From Galbibacter mesophilus (GTDB taxonomy: Bacteria; Bacteroidota; Bacteroidia; Flavobacteriales; Flavobacteriaceae): a stretch of DNA of 64,000 nucleotides. Below are positions 56,639 through 64,000 of the stretch, one piece after another. A program made the translations under genes and the position numbers. Within the stretch, counting starts at the first letter, position 1, and every line of letters begins with the position of its first letter. Below the pieces are notes generated by a model that searched no databases, was not told the origin of the DNA, and worked only from the letters and a program-made list of their open reading frames with translations. The DNA is taken from assembly GCF_023721415.1 (NCBI RefSeq), contig NZ_JAMQVC010000005.1, positions 62,001-126,000 on the forward strand, written 5' to 3'.

Positions 56639-59035
56639 ATGTTTCGGAAGTACGTTTTCTTTATTCTATTTATGTTTTTTCTTCAAACGGAAGCTCAGAA
56701 AGCTCCATTCAATATGGTAAGTTTGCTAAAAGACACCGAGCATATCGAAGGTAAAGATGCTTATCTCAACTCTCCTTTTGTAACCCCTGGCAACCGATTG
56801 TACATGGTGGGGCATCAAAATGGAACCTTTCCAGAGCTTGGGTGGCATATAAAAGGAGAAATGGGAGGGATTTGGAGCCATCCCATAAAATTGATGGATG
56901 GTTTTAAAGTTGTCATGAAAGTAGGGGATGACAGTTTTGACCTAAACAAAGCAAATCGCTTCGTGAATTATCCCTTTGCAAACCTTCATGAATTCACACT
57001 AAAAGAAAAGAATCTTTCTGTTAAACGATTTCAATTTGTGCCTGATGATACCGAAGGAGTAATTATTCAATTTGTTATCCGAAATACTTCCAAAAGGAAA
57101 TCGGATTTTACCTTTGCATTTACGGGGTATTCCGATTTGCGCCCCACTTGGTTGTCGGAAAAATTAAGTATTGAAGACGGAAAGGACATTGGATATTTCA
57201 ACGCTTCAGAAAATCGTTGGGAAGTAAAAGATGAAAAAAATCCTTGGTTTTTAGTTGTAGGTTCTAGTTTGGATCCTGTAAATTCTTCCGAAGAAAAAAT
57301 AAACTATCAAGGAAAAGGTGTAGCCAATACCTTTTCTTACAAGCTATCTTTAAACGGGAAAGAACAAACAACACTTACCTTTTTTATAGCTGGCTCCTCG
57401 AGCAGTAAAGAAAGCGCTGTGCAAACGTTAAATAGATTAAAGGCAAATAGTTCACAGCTTTTTAAAGAGAAGAAGGAACGGTACCAAGAATTGGCAACTT
57501 TTTCTCAAATGGAAATCCCCGATGAAGATCTTCAAAAGGCTTTTAGGTGGTTGAAATACAATGCAGATTGGTTGGTAACAACCGTTCCTGGAATTGGGAC
57601 TGGGATTGCTGCGGGAATACCGGATTACCCTTGGTGGTTTGGGGTGGATAGCGAATACGCTTTGCAGGGATATATGGCGGTAGGCCAGCATGAGACGGCT
57701 TATAAAACTATAAAATTACTGGATAGTATTTCTGAGGCAACCAATGGAAATGGAAGGATTGTTCACGAGGTTTCTACCAATGGAGTGGTTTTCAATAAGG
57801 GGAATATTAACGAAACCCCGCAGTTTGCCTCTCTCATCTGGGAGGTTTATCAATGGAATGGTGACGAAAGGTTTTTAAAAGAGTATTACCCAACTATTAA
57901 AAAAGGATTGCATTGGCTCATGAAGGAAAATGATGCCGATGGAAACCTTTTTCCTGATGGCTTCGGAATGATGGAAATTCATGGATTGGATAGTGAGATG
58001 ATTGATGTAGCTTCTTATTCTCAACGCGGATTTAATGATGCAGCCAGTATAGCAGCCGTTTTAAATGACGACAAGAGTGCAACCTATTTTGATAGTATAG
58101 CCAACCAATTAAAGGAAAAGATAAATGAAGAATTTTGGTCGGATGAATTTAATTCCTTCGCCGACTTTATAGGGACTGACGAAGAAGCGTTACACCTAAT
58201 TGAAGATGCCTTAATTAGAGCAGATACCTTGAATAAGCCATGGGCGGTAAACGAATTGAAAAATACTAGAAACAAAATTCTGCAAAATCCTAGTGATGCC
58301 AATAGGCCTTTTGTTCTGTACCATAATTGGGTAGTAAATACGCCGATGGCAATGAAAATAGCAGACAGCATAAAAGCTATTGAAGCATTAAATACCGCCG
58401 AAAAATATGTGAATCCGTTTGGTGTTTTTGTTACGGGTATCGACAGGGATGAATCAGCAGGGAAAGATGACGGTTCTTTTAAAGGGAGTAAAGTATTTTC
58501 TTATACAGGCGCGGTAATGACACTCCCAACGGGTGTTCAAGCTATTGCTGAGAATAACTATGGCCGACCTGATAAAGCACTAGATTATTTAAAGCGAATG
58601 ACGCGTACATTTAGTTATGCGCTTCCGGGCAGCATGTATGAAGTGTCTCCAGATTATGGCATGATGACACAGGCGTGGAATATCTATTCGTATGCCATTC
58701 CTTTGGTAAAGCAGTTTTTTGGAATTCAACCCAACGCGGCCAAAAAGGAGGTTATTATTCAACCCCAGATGCCCGAGAGCTGGGACAATGCCGCTATTAA
58801 AAACGTGAAAGTTGCCAATAATAGTATCGATGTTGAATTTAAAAAAGACAAAGAGCGATTATCGGTTAAGGTAAAACAGCAAAATCCCGATTGGACTATC
58901 AGGATTATATGCCCAATTGAATGGAATGGAGAAAAATTTAAGCCTTTTAAACCTAAAAGAATTGAGTCCTCAAAAGGACGTTATATTGCCATGGGAAATG
59001 GAAATCAATTGGAGGTTGTTTTAACGTATCAATAA
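56639..59035 (+). CDS. Exported glycogen-debranching-type glycosidase
   Basis: A 798-residue secreted protein. A signal peptide (YVFFILFMFFLQTEAQ) leads into an N-terminal beta-sandwich (about 20-290) and an alpha/alpha-toroid catalytic domain (about 290-710). The latter has YPWWFGVDSEYALQGY, LDSEMIDVASYSQRGF, FVTGIDRDESAG and GSMYEVSPDYGMMTQAWNIYSYA. A C-terminal beta domain completes it. The layout is that of amylo-alpha-1,6-glucosidase-like and related families. The exact GH family and substrate (alpha-glucan or other) are not certain. It ends the RDD-TRIC-glycosidase operon, an unexpected partner for two channel-like proteins. Confidence 0.78.
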   Translation: MFRKYVFFILFMFFLQTEAQKAPFNMVSLLKDTEHIEGKDAYLNSPFVTPGNRLYMVGHQNGTFPELGWHIKGEMGGIWSHPIKLMDGFKVVMKVGDDSFDLNKANRFVNYPFANLHEFTLKEKNLSVKRFQFVPDDTEGVIIQFVIRNTSKRKSDFTFAFTGYSDLRPTWLSEKLSIEDGKDIGYFNASENRWEVKDEKNPWFLVVGSSLDPVNSSEEKINYQGKGVANTFSYKLSLNGKEQTTLTFFIAGSSSSKESAVQTLNRLKANSSQLFKEKKERYQELATFSQMEIPDEDLQKAFRWLKYNADWLVTTVPGIGTGIAAGIPDYPWWFGVDSEYALQGYMAVGQHETAYKTIKLLDSISEATNGNGRIVHEVSTNGVVFNKGNINETPQFASLIWEVYQWNGDERFLKEYYPTIKKGLHWLMKENDADGNLFPDGFGMMEIHGLDSEMIDVASYSQRGFNDAASIAAVLNDDKSATYFDSIANQLKEKINEEFWSDEFNSFADFIGTDEEALHLIEDALIRADTLNKPWAVNELKNTRNKILQNPSDANRPFVLYHNWVVNTPMAMKIADSIKAIEALNTAEKYVNPFGVFVTGIDRDESAGKDDGSFKGSKVFSYTGAVMTLPTGVQAIAENNYGRPDKALDYLKRMTRTFSYALPGSMYEVSPDYGMMTQAWNIYSYAIPLVKQFFGIQPNAAKKEVIIQPQMPESWDNAAIKNVKVANNSIDVEFKKDKERLSVKVKQQNPDWTIRIICPIEWNGEKFKPFKPKRIESSKGRYIAMGNGNQLEVVLTYQ

Positions 59036-59038
59036 AGA

Positions 59039-59767
59039 TTACTCTATAATCTCAACCGACTTTATTACCACATTTTTTAAAGGCCATTCGTCGTCTCCAG
59101 CGGGAACGTTGTTAATTTTATCTACCACATCCATACCAGAAATTACTTTCCCAAAAGCAGTATATTTTCCGTTAAGGTGATGCGCGCCGTGCCTAGCAGT
59201 CACAATAAAAAATTCGTATGGCGAAGCCAGTTTGTGCGGATTGGAAACATCGTCGCTGCTGGGCATAGACATCACGCCACGGTCGTGCTTCAAACCTTTG
59301 TCGGTATCCGGCGGAAGCAAGTAGAAACCAATGCTGTCTCTTTTCTTTGCAGTGGAAGTCATATCCGTATTTCCGCCTTGAATAATAAAATTCTTAACCA
59401 CTCGGTGAAAATAGGTATTGTTAAAATAGTTTTTCTTGGTTAAGTAAATAAAGTTAGCGCGGTGGTATGGGGTAGCATCGTAAAGATCAACCGTAAAACT
59501 GCCAAGCGATGTATTTATTTTTACAATATGCTCTTTATGTTCTTTTTGGTATTCAAATAAAAAAGGAATCGCATTTTCCTCCGTAAGTACAAAACGCTCT
59601 TTTTCTTTCTTTTTACGTTGTTCTTCTTTAATTTTGGCAGAATCTATGGCTACAGTATCCTTGATTTTTTCTGCTGAAGTATCCTCATTTTTTTTAGGGG
59701 ATTCACCACAACTTATTATAAGTAACAACCCGATAAGGGTACATAATCTAATGGTATAATAGTGCAT
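59039..59767 (-). CDS. Lipoprotein cyclophilin-type peptidyl-prolyl isomerase
   Basis: A 242-residue exported protein. The lipoprotein signal (IRLCTLIGLLLIISC, lipid at the Cys) is followed by a charged linker and a cyclophilin domain with ITSLGSFTVDLYDATPYHRANF-like strands and NTYFHRVVKNFIIQGGNTD (FHRVxxxFIIQGG). It accelerates proline isomerisation in periplasmic or surface proteins. The longer frame (to 59839) adds 24 residues that run antisense into the Nudix gene and has no signal sense. The ATG at 59767 directly abuts the ATG of the divergent Nudix gene. Confidence 0.87.
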   Translation of the reverse strand: MHYYTIRLCTLIGLLLIISCGESPKKNEDTSAEKIKDTVAIDSAKIKEEQRKKKEKERFVLTEENAIPFLFEYQKEHKEHIVKINTSLGSFTVDLYDATPYHRANFIYLTKKNYFNNTYFHRVVKNFIIQGGNTDMTSTAKKRDSIGFYLLPPDTDKGLKHDRGVMSMPSSDDVSNPHKLASPYEFFIVTARHGAHHLNGKYTAFGKVISGMDVVDKINNVPAGDDEWPLKNVVIKSVEIIE

Positions 59768-60409
59768 ATGGACTTTGCTGATTTTTACAATTTGGTTCCA
59801 AAAATAAAAAATATGCCGCTTCCAGGGCAAGAATCGCATTATAAAATGGCTCCTTTATTGCGTAATAAAGAATTGGAGGCTATCAATATAGAAGAAAGGA
59901 ATCCAAAATGGGCTGGGGTAGTGAGTCTGTTTTATCCCGATGAAGTAAAACAAACAAAACTTTTACTGATACTTAGGAAAACGTACAATGGGGTTCATTC
60001 CAATCAAGTGGGGTTTCCTGGGGGAAAGGTAGAAATTTCTGACAAAGACATTGCTGAAACAGCTTTGCGGGAGACTTGGGAAGAAGTAGGCGTTTCACCA
60101 AAGAAAATAGAATTGGTCAAGAGAATGTCAGAAATTTATATTCCTCCTAGTAATTTTATGGTGCAACCTTTTGTTGGAGTGAGTAAGGAAATGCTTTCCT
60201 TCACCATGCAAGAAGATGAAGTAGAGGCTATTATTGAAGTAAGTTTTGATGAATTTATGGACGATAATTCCATTTTTGAAGAAAATCTAAGCACTTCCTA
60301 TGCAAAAAATATAAATGTACCTGCCTTTAAATTAAATAATTATACCGTTTGGGGCGCTACCGCCATGATGCTCAGTGAGGTTAAAGAATTGTTTAAACCC
60401 TTAATCTAA
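59768..60409 (+). CDS. CoA pyrophosphatase, NudL-type Nudix hydrolase
   Basis: A 213-residue Nudix enzyme. The NudL-type lead QVGFPGGKVE is followed by the Nudix box with ALRETWEEVGV (G-x5-E-x7-R-E-x2-E-E-x-G-V). Family members hydrolyse coenzyme A to 3',5'-ADP and phosphopantetheine. The N-terminal PLPGQESHYKMAPLLR is the NudL hallmark. A GTG two codons upstream is also in frame, but the ATG at 59768 fits homologues. It is divergent from the cyclophilin with no untranslated spacer between the start codons. Confidence 0.86.
   Translation: MDFADFYNLVPKIKNMPLPGQESHYKMAPLLRNKELEAINIEERNPKWAGVVSLFYPDEVKQTKLLLILRKTYNGVHSNQVGFPGGKVEISDKDIAETALRETWEEVGVSPKKIELVKRMSEIYIPPSNFMVQPFVGVSKEMLSFTMQEDEVEAIIEVSFDEFMDDNSIFEENLSTSYAKNINVPAFKLNNYTVWGATAMMLSEVKELFKPLI
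59799..59806 (-). promoter_or_regulatory. Predicted -7 box of the cyclophilin gene, inside the Nudix gene
   Basis: On the minus strand the sequence reads TATTTTTG, a perfect TAnnTTTG match, 32 bases ahead of the cyclophilin ATG. A TTG lies about 21 bases further upstream. The promoter would therefore be within the Nudix coding region. Confidence 0.5.
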
Positions 60410-60446
60410 GTTTTAGATTTTGTATTTTTGTAATACCAGTTTTTGT

Positions 60447-60600
60447 TTGAAATTACTGAAAAAGAAAATGATTATTTTTTTCTTTATATAAAGAAGAAAA
60501 CTAAGACATAGCCATAGCTACGTTTTCTTTTTATTCTGAAATAGAAAGTAAAAAAGGGCGTTTTAATGCAGTCATTTCAAATAGAAAGTGGTATAGTCTT
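60447..60600 (+). repeat. Intergenic repeat, copy 2 (plus orientation)
   Basis: Aligns without gaps to the reverse complement of 40711-40864, about two thirds identical by eye. It lies between the Nudix and acyltransferase genes. A complementary pair, AGAAAAC and GTTTTCT, can form a hairpin around CATAGCCATAGCTACG. Confidence 0.6.
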
Positions 60601-60628
60601 GTAAAATGAAGAAATTTAACGAAGAATA

Positions 60629-61432
60629 ATGGGATTGTTTAAGAAAAATCCTTTCGGACATATATTATTTTTAAAAAAGTGGCTCATTCGTGTTGCCGGG
60701 TTAATGACGCATAGACGTTACCGCGGTTTTAATGAGCTACAAATTGAAGGGTCGGATATTATTAGAAACCTTCCCGATACCAACGTGCTTTTTATTTCCA
60801 ACCACCAGACCTATTTTGCAGATGTGGTGGCCATGTTCCATGTGTTTAATGCCAGTCTTAGCGGTCGTGATGATTCGTTAAAAGATGTAAGTTACTTATG
60901 GCAACCCAAATTAAATATTTACTACGTTGCCGCCAAAGAAACTATGAAATCGGGTTTGCTTCCAAAAATCATGGCGTATGCCGGTTCTATTAGTATAGAG
61001 CGTACGTGGCGATCCGATGGAAAAGACGTAAACAGGCAGGTAAAATTCAGTGATATTTCCAATATTAAAAAAGCATTGGATGATGGTTGGGTGATTACCT
61101 TTCCGCAGGGAACAACAAGACCGTGGAAGCCAATTAGAAAAGGTACCGCACACATTATAAAGCAATATAAACCCATTGTAATTCCTGTAGTAATTGACGG
61201 CTTTAGAAGGTCATTCGACAGAAAAGGACTTCGTGTAAAAAAGAAAGGAATTCTTCAATCGATGGTTATCAAAGAACCACTCGAAATTGATTATGATAAT
61301 GAGTCGATTGCAGAAATTGTTGAAAAAATAGAATATGCTATCGAGCAACACCCTTCTTTTTTAAAGGTATTGCCAGAAAATGCCATTGCAGAAATGGAAG
61401 ACCTCAATAAAACCCGTCAGTGGCAGTATTAA
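60629..61432 (+). CDS. PlsC-type 1-acylglycerol-3-phosphate acyltransferase
   Basis: A 267-residue membrane-associated acyltransferase of phospholipid synthesis. Block I is SNHQTYFAD (H59, D65: HX5D, one residue longer than the usual HX4D). Block III is FPQGTTRP (158-165). The middle block has FGLLPKIMAYAGSISIERTW-like sequence. It is predicted to transfer an acyl chain to lysophosphatidic acid. The exact lysolipid is uncertain. It is preceded by the repeat element and is monocistronic. Confidence 0.86.
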   Translation: MGLFKKNPFGHILFLKKWLIRVAGLMTHRRYRGFNELQIEGSDIIRNLPDTNVLFISNHQTYFADVVAMFHVFNASLSGRDDSLKDVSYLWQPKLNIYYVAAKETMKSGLLPKIMAYAGSISIERTWRSDGKDVNRQVKFSDISNIKKALDDGWVITFPQGTTRPWKPIRKGTAHIIKQYKPIVIPVVIDGFRRSFDRKGLRVKKKGILQSMVIKEPLEIDYDNESIAEIVEKIEYAIEQHPSFLKVLPENAIAEMEDLNKTRQWQY

Positions 61433-61560
61433 TTACCATTTAGGATTTTTCTTTTCTGATGTTTTAGGTTTTCAATGTTTTTGTGAATTAAAACCATTTC
61501 CATTTTATTAAGTATCTTCGGGTTTTCGCAATTCATTTTATCATTTAACAAAAAACATCA

Positions 61561-64000
61561 ATGGTTCGTAATTTCTTACTTACAGCCTTTTGGCTACTTT
61601 TCGTTATTGTTGCAACAGCACAAAAAAAATCCATTTCCGTAGCAGATTTCGATACTTGGAAACAAATTGAAAACAAACAACTTTCAGAAAATGGGAAGTT
61701 TTTGGTGTACGAATACAATCCCGGAATGGGAGACGGTACGCTGGTTATTACCAACCTTAGCAATGGCAATACAGATTCTATTCCTAGAGGGTACGGTGCT
61801 AAAATTAATGGAAATAGCAGTTTTGTGGCTTTCAAAATAAAAGCGCCTATTGAGGTTCGACGAAAAGAAGATACCAAGAAAACCAAGAAGAATAAAAAGA
61901 GTAAAGATACCTTGGCCATTTTTGTACTGAATTCTCGTAAAACCTTAAAATATGCAAACAATTACGGCTTTAAATTACCAGAAGAAGGGGGTAATTGGTT
62001 GGCATACAAAACTGTAGTAAAAAAGGAAAAGGATTCCTTGCTGAAGGAAAAAGATTCGCTTAAACAGGATAAAAAGAAGAAGAAAACCGAAAATGATACG
62101 CTTTTGGTGGCTTTTAATCCTATTTCCTTAGACAGTTTGGTGTTCAAGAATACGGCAGATTATACTTGGGCAAAATCAGCAAACCAGTTGCTAATCACTT
62201 CCGAAGAAAAAGATTCTATAAAGACTACGTCCCAGCTTGTAAAGTTTAATGCTGAAGCTAAAAAGACGGATACCGTTTTTACTTCGGAAGGTATTTTTAA
62301 GAAAACGGTTTTGGACAATTCCGGAAGCAAATGGGCATTTTTACGTTCTAAAGACACTAGTGATGTCAAAAATTATGAACTTTTTACAGGGTCAAATTCA
62401 AATACGAAAGCACTTTCAAAAGAAAAAATAGACGGACTCCCAAAAGGGTGGTTACCTTCGGAAAATCAAGATGTTTATTTTTCTGAAGACAGTAAACGTT
62501 TGTATTTCGGGACAGCAGAAGCGAATATTGAACATCCAAAAGATACCCTTCTAAATGCGGAAAGGGCAAAGCTCGATGTTTGGTCGTGGACCGACAAGGA
62601 GCTGCAGCCCATGCAAAAAGTAAATCTTAAGAAAGACCAGAATAAAACGTATTTGGCGGTGTATGATTTCAGCAAAAACAGCGCTGTACAATTGGCAGAT
62701 ACGTTGGTGCCTTCGGTTAGGGTATATAAAGAAGGAGATGCCAAATTTGCGATTGGTAGCAGTAACGAAGCCTATAAAAGAGCCGCTTCGTGGTCGGCTT
62801 TGTTTCTAGATGACTATTATTTAATTAATACCGAAACTGGCGAGAAATCTAAACTGGTTGATGGGCAAAACAATGTTTGGTTGGGGCCTGCACAAAAGTA
62901 CGCGGTGTATTACAACCGATTAGACAGTATTTATTATTCTATAAATCTTTCTAACAAGCAAAAAATAGCCTTAACCACTTCTGTTGAAGTTCCTTTTTAT
63001 GATGAACGAAACGATACGCCAAGCGAGCCAAGACCTTATGGAATAGCAGGTTGGACAGAGAACGACGATGAGGTGTTTATTTACGACCGCTATGATATCT
63101 GGCAAATAGACCCTTCCGGAAGTAAAGCACCCGAAAATGTAACTTCAAATGGTCGGGATACCAAAACGGTTTACAGATATCTTCAGTTGGATGAAGAAGA
63201 AGAGTTTATCCTTCCGAAGAAAACATTGGTATCTGTTTTTAATGAAGAAACAAAAAAAGCTGGTTTTGCATTTGCTAATTTGCTCAACAAACGCGCGCTC
63301 AAAAGCATTGTTTTAGATGATTTCCAATATGGTAATCCGATGAAAGCGAAAAATGCAGAAACACTCGTTTTTACAAAAGAATCGTATACCGTATATCCAG
63401 ATTTATGGCAGACCGATATAGCTTTTAAGAATCCAGAACAGGTTACCCAAGGGCAAAAACAGCTGAATCAATATAAATGGGGAAAAGTTTCCCTAGAAAG
63501 TTGGACGAATTATGACGGAGTAAAACTACAGGGACTACTATATATTCCAGAGGATTTAGACCCGAATAAAAAATACCCGTTGGTGTCTTATTTTTACGAA
63601 CTGAAATCGGATTCTTATCACCAGTTTTATCACCCTACACCCAGTAGATCTACCATTAATAAAATATTTTACCCCAGTAACGATTACGTAGTGTTTATCC
63701 CAGACATTATTTATAAAGAAGGCTATCCCGGCGAAAGTGCTTACAATTGTATTGTGAGTGGTATCGAGGCCATGGAAGCAAAATACAGTTTTATAGATAG
63801 CAATAATTTGGCTTTGCAGGGACAGAGTTGGGGTGGTTACCAAACTGCTTACATTATAACTAAAACCGATAAGTTTGCGGCCGCTATGGCTGGAGCACCT
63901 GTGAGTAACATGACGAGTGCTTATGGCGGAATCCGGTGGGGTAGCGGTATGAGCAGAATGTTTCAGTACGAGCACACGCAAAGTAGGATTGGCGGTACCC
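61561..64000 (+). CDS. S9-family prolyl oligopeptidase-type serine peptidase (3' end missing)
   Basis: The open frame from the ATG at 61561 runs through the end of the window: 813 codons without a stop. A signal peptide (LLTAFWLLFVIVATAQ) is followed by a beta-propeller-like N-terminal region with a lysine-rich insert (about 100-180). The start of the alpha/beta-hydrolase domain has the nucleophile motif GQSWGGY, with Ser at codon 756. The catalytic Asp and His lie beyond the window. It probably degrades oligopeptides outside the inner membrane. No frameshift is seen in the part that can be read. Confidence 0.87.
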   Translation, partial: MVRNFLLTAFWLLFVIVATAQKKSISVADFDTWKQIENKQLSENGKFLVYEYNPGMGDGTLVITNLSNGNTDSIPRGYGAKINGNSSFVAFKIKAPIEVRRKEDTKKTKKNKKSKDTLAIFVLNSRKTLKYANNYGFKLPEEGGNWLAYKTVVKKEKDSLLKEKDSLKQDKKKKKTENDTLLVAFNPISLDSLVFKNTADYTWAKSANQLLITSEEKDSIKTTSQLVKFNAEAKKTDTVFTSEGIFKKTVLDNSGSKWAFLRSKDTSDVKNYELFTGSNSNTKALSKEKIDGLPKGWLPSENQDVYFSEDSKRLYFGTAEANIEHPKDTLLNAERAKLDVWSWTDKELQPMQKVNLKKDQNKTYLAVYDFSKNSAVQLADTLVPSVRVYKEGDAKFAIGSSNEAYKRAASWSALFLDDYYLINTETGEKSKLVDGQNNVWLGPAQKYAVYYNRLDSIYYSINLSNKQKIALTTSVEVPFYDERNDTPSEPRPYGIAGWTENDDEVFIYDRYDIWQIDPSGSKAPENVTSNGRDTKTVYRYLQLDEEEEFILPKKTLVSVFNEETKKAGFAFANLLNKRALKSIVLDDFQYGNPMKAKNAETLVFTKESYTVYPDLWQTDIAFKNPEQVTQGQKQLNQYKWGKVSLESWTNYDGVKLQGLLYIPEDLDPNKKYPLVSYFYELKSDSYHQFYHPTPSRSTINKIFYPSNDYVVFIPDIIYKEGYPGESAYNCIVSGIEAMEAKYSFIDSNNLALQGQSWGGYQTAYIITKTDKFAAAMAGAPVSNMTSAYGGIRWGSGMSRMFQYEHTQSRIGGT

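Overview
The window is a chromosomal segment of a member of the Flavobacteriaceae (Bacteroidota). The evidence is low-GC DNA, promoter boxes of the Bacteroidota type (TAnnTTTG) and few Shine-Dalgarno sequences. The gene set is also typical of the family: a folK-deoxynucleoside kinase fusion, a DnaE with a fused proofreading domain, an RlmD/DUF6452/DUF6048 cluster and a bifunctional OlsF-type acyltransferase. Genus and species cannot be told from the sequence alone.

Layout. 1-16.3 kb is core chromosome: TM2 and ArsR proteins, an OlsF-like acyltransferase, aspartate kinase, fructose bisphosphatase, TerB, DUF2383, DNA polymerase III alpha, folK-dnk, a SpoU methyltransferase and MutS. At 16.46-16.71 kb lie tRNA-Gly(GCC) and tRNA-Leu(UAA). 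From 16.70 to 36.51 kb a mobile element of about 19.8 kb sits in the 3' end of tRNA-Leu. It is bounded by a 15-bp direct repeat and carries a tyrosine integrase at its right end. 36.5-64 kb is core chromosome again: TrhA, a Tat-exported oxidoreductase, a ZIP transporter, an RlmL-like methyltransferase, RlmD with DUF6452/DUF6048, a PBP4-type peptidase and OxyR. These are followed by a MoxR/DUF58/DUF4350/DUF4129/SpoIIM membrane operon divergent from RDD-TRIC-glycosidase, then a cyclophilin, a Nudix hydrolase, a PlsC-type acyltransferase and the start of an S9 peptidase that runs off the window.

The mobile element is an integrative mobilizable element with plasmid-like parts. From right to left it holds the integrase, an excisionase-like HTH protein, a Rep-like HTH protein, a DnaC-like ATPase, MobC and a relaxase. 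Next come ParA, two small likely DNA-binding proteins, an unknown protein, a metallophosphoesterase and a DUF2384 antitoxin-like protein. The left half is a defence island on the minus strand: a PLD-nuclease/helicase, an Eco57I-type adenine methyltransferase, a DUF4062 plus ATP-binding pair split between frames, and a separate DUF262-HNH plus SMC-like ATPase pair. No conjugation (T4SS) genes or phage structural genes are present, so it probably moves with a helper.

The best candidates for undescribed biology are: (1) the DUF262-HNH plus SMC-like ATPase pair, which resembles Septu in logic but not in its nuclease architecture; (2) the metallophosphoesterase followed by a HTH-less DUF2384 protein, a possible non-canonical toxin-antitoxin pair; (3) two strongly structured non-coding elements inside the mobile element (29.90-29.99 kb and 32.73-32.78 kb) and a recurrent AT-rich operator-like motif; (4) integrase arm-type repeats with identical spacing at both ends of the element; (5) a gapless, roughly 150-bp intergenic repeat found at 40.7 and 60.4 kb.
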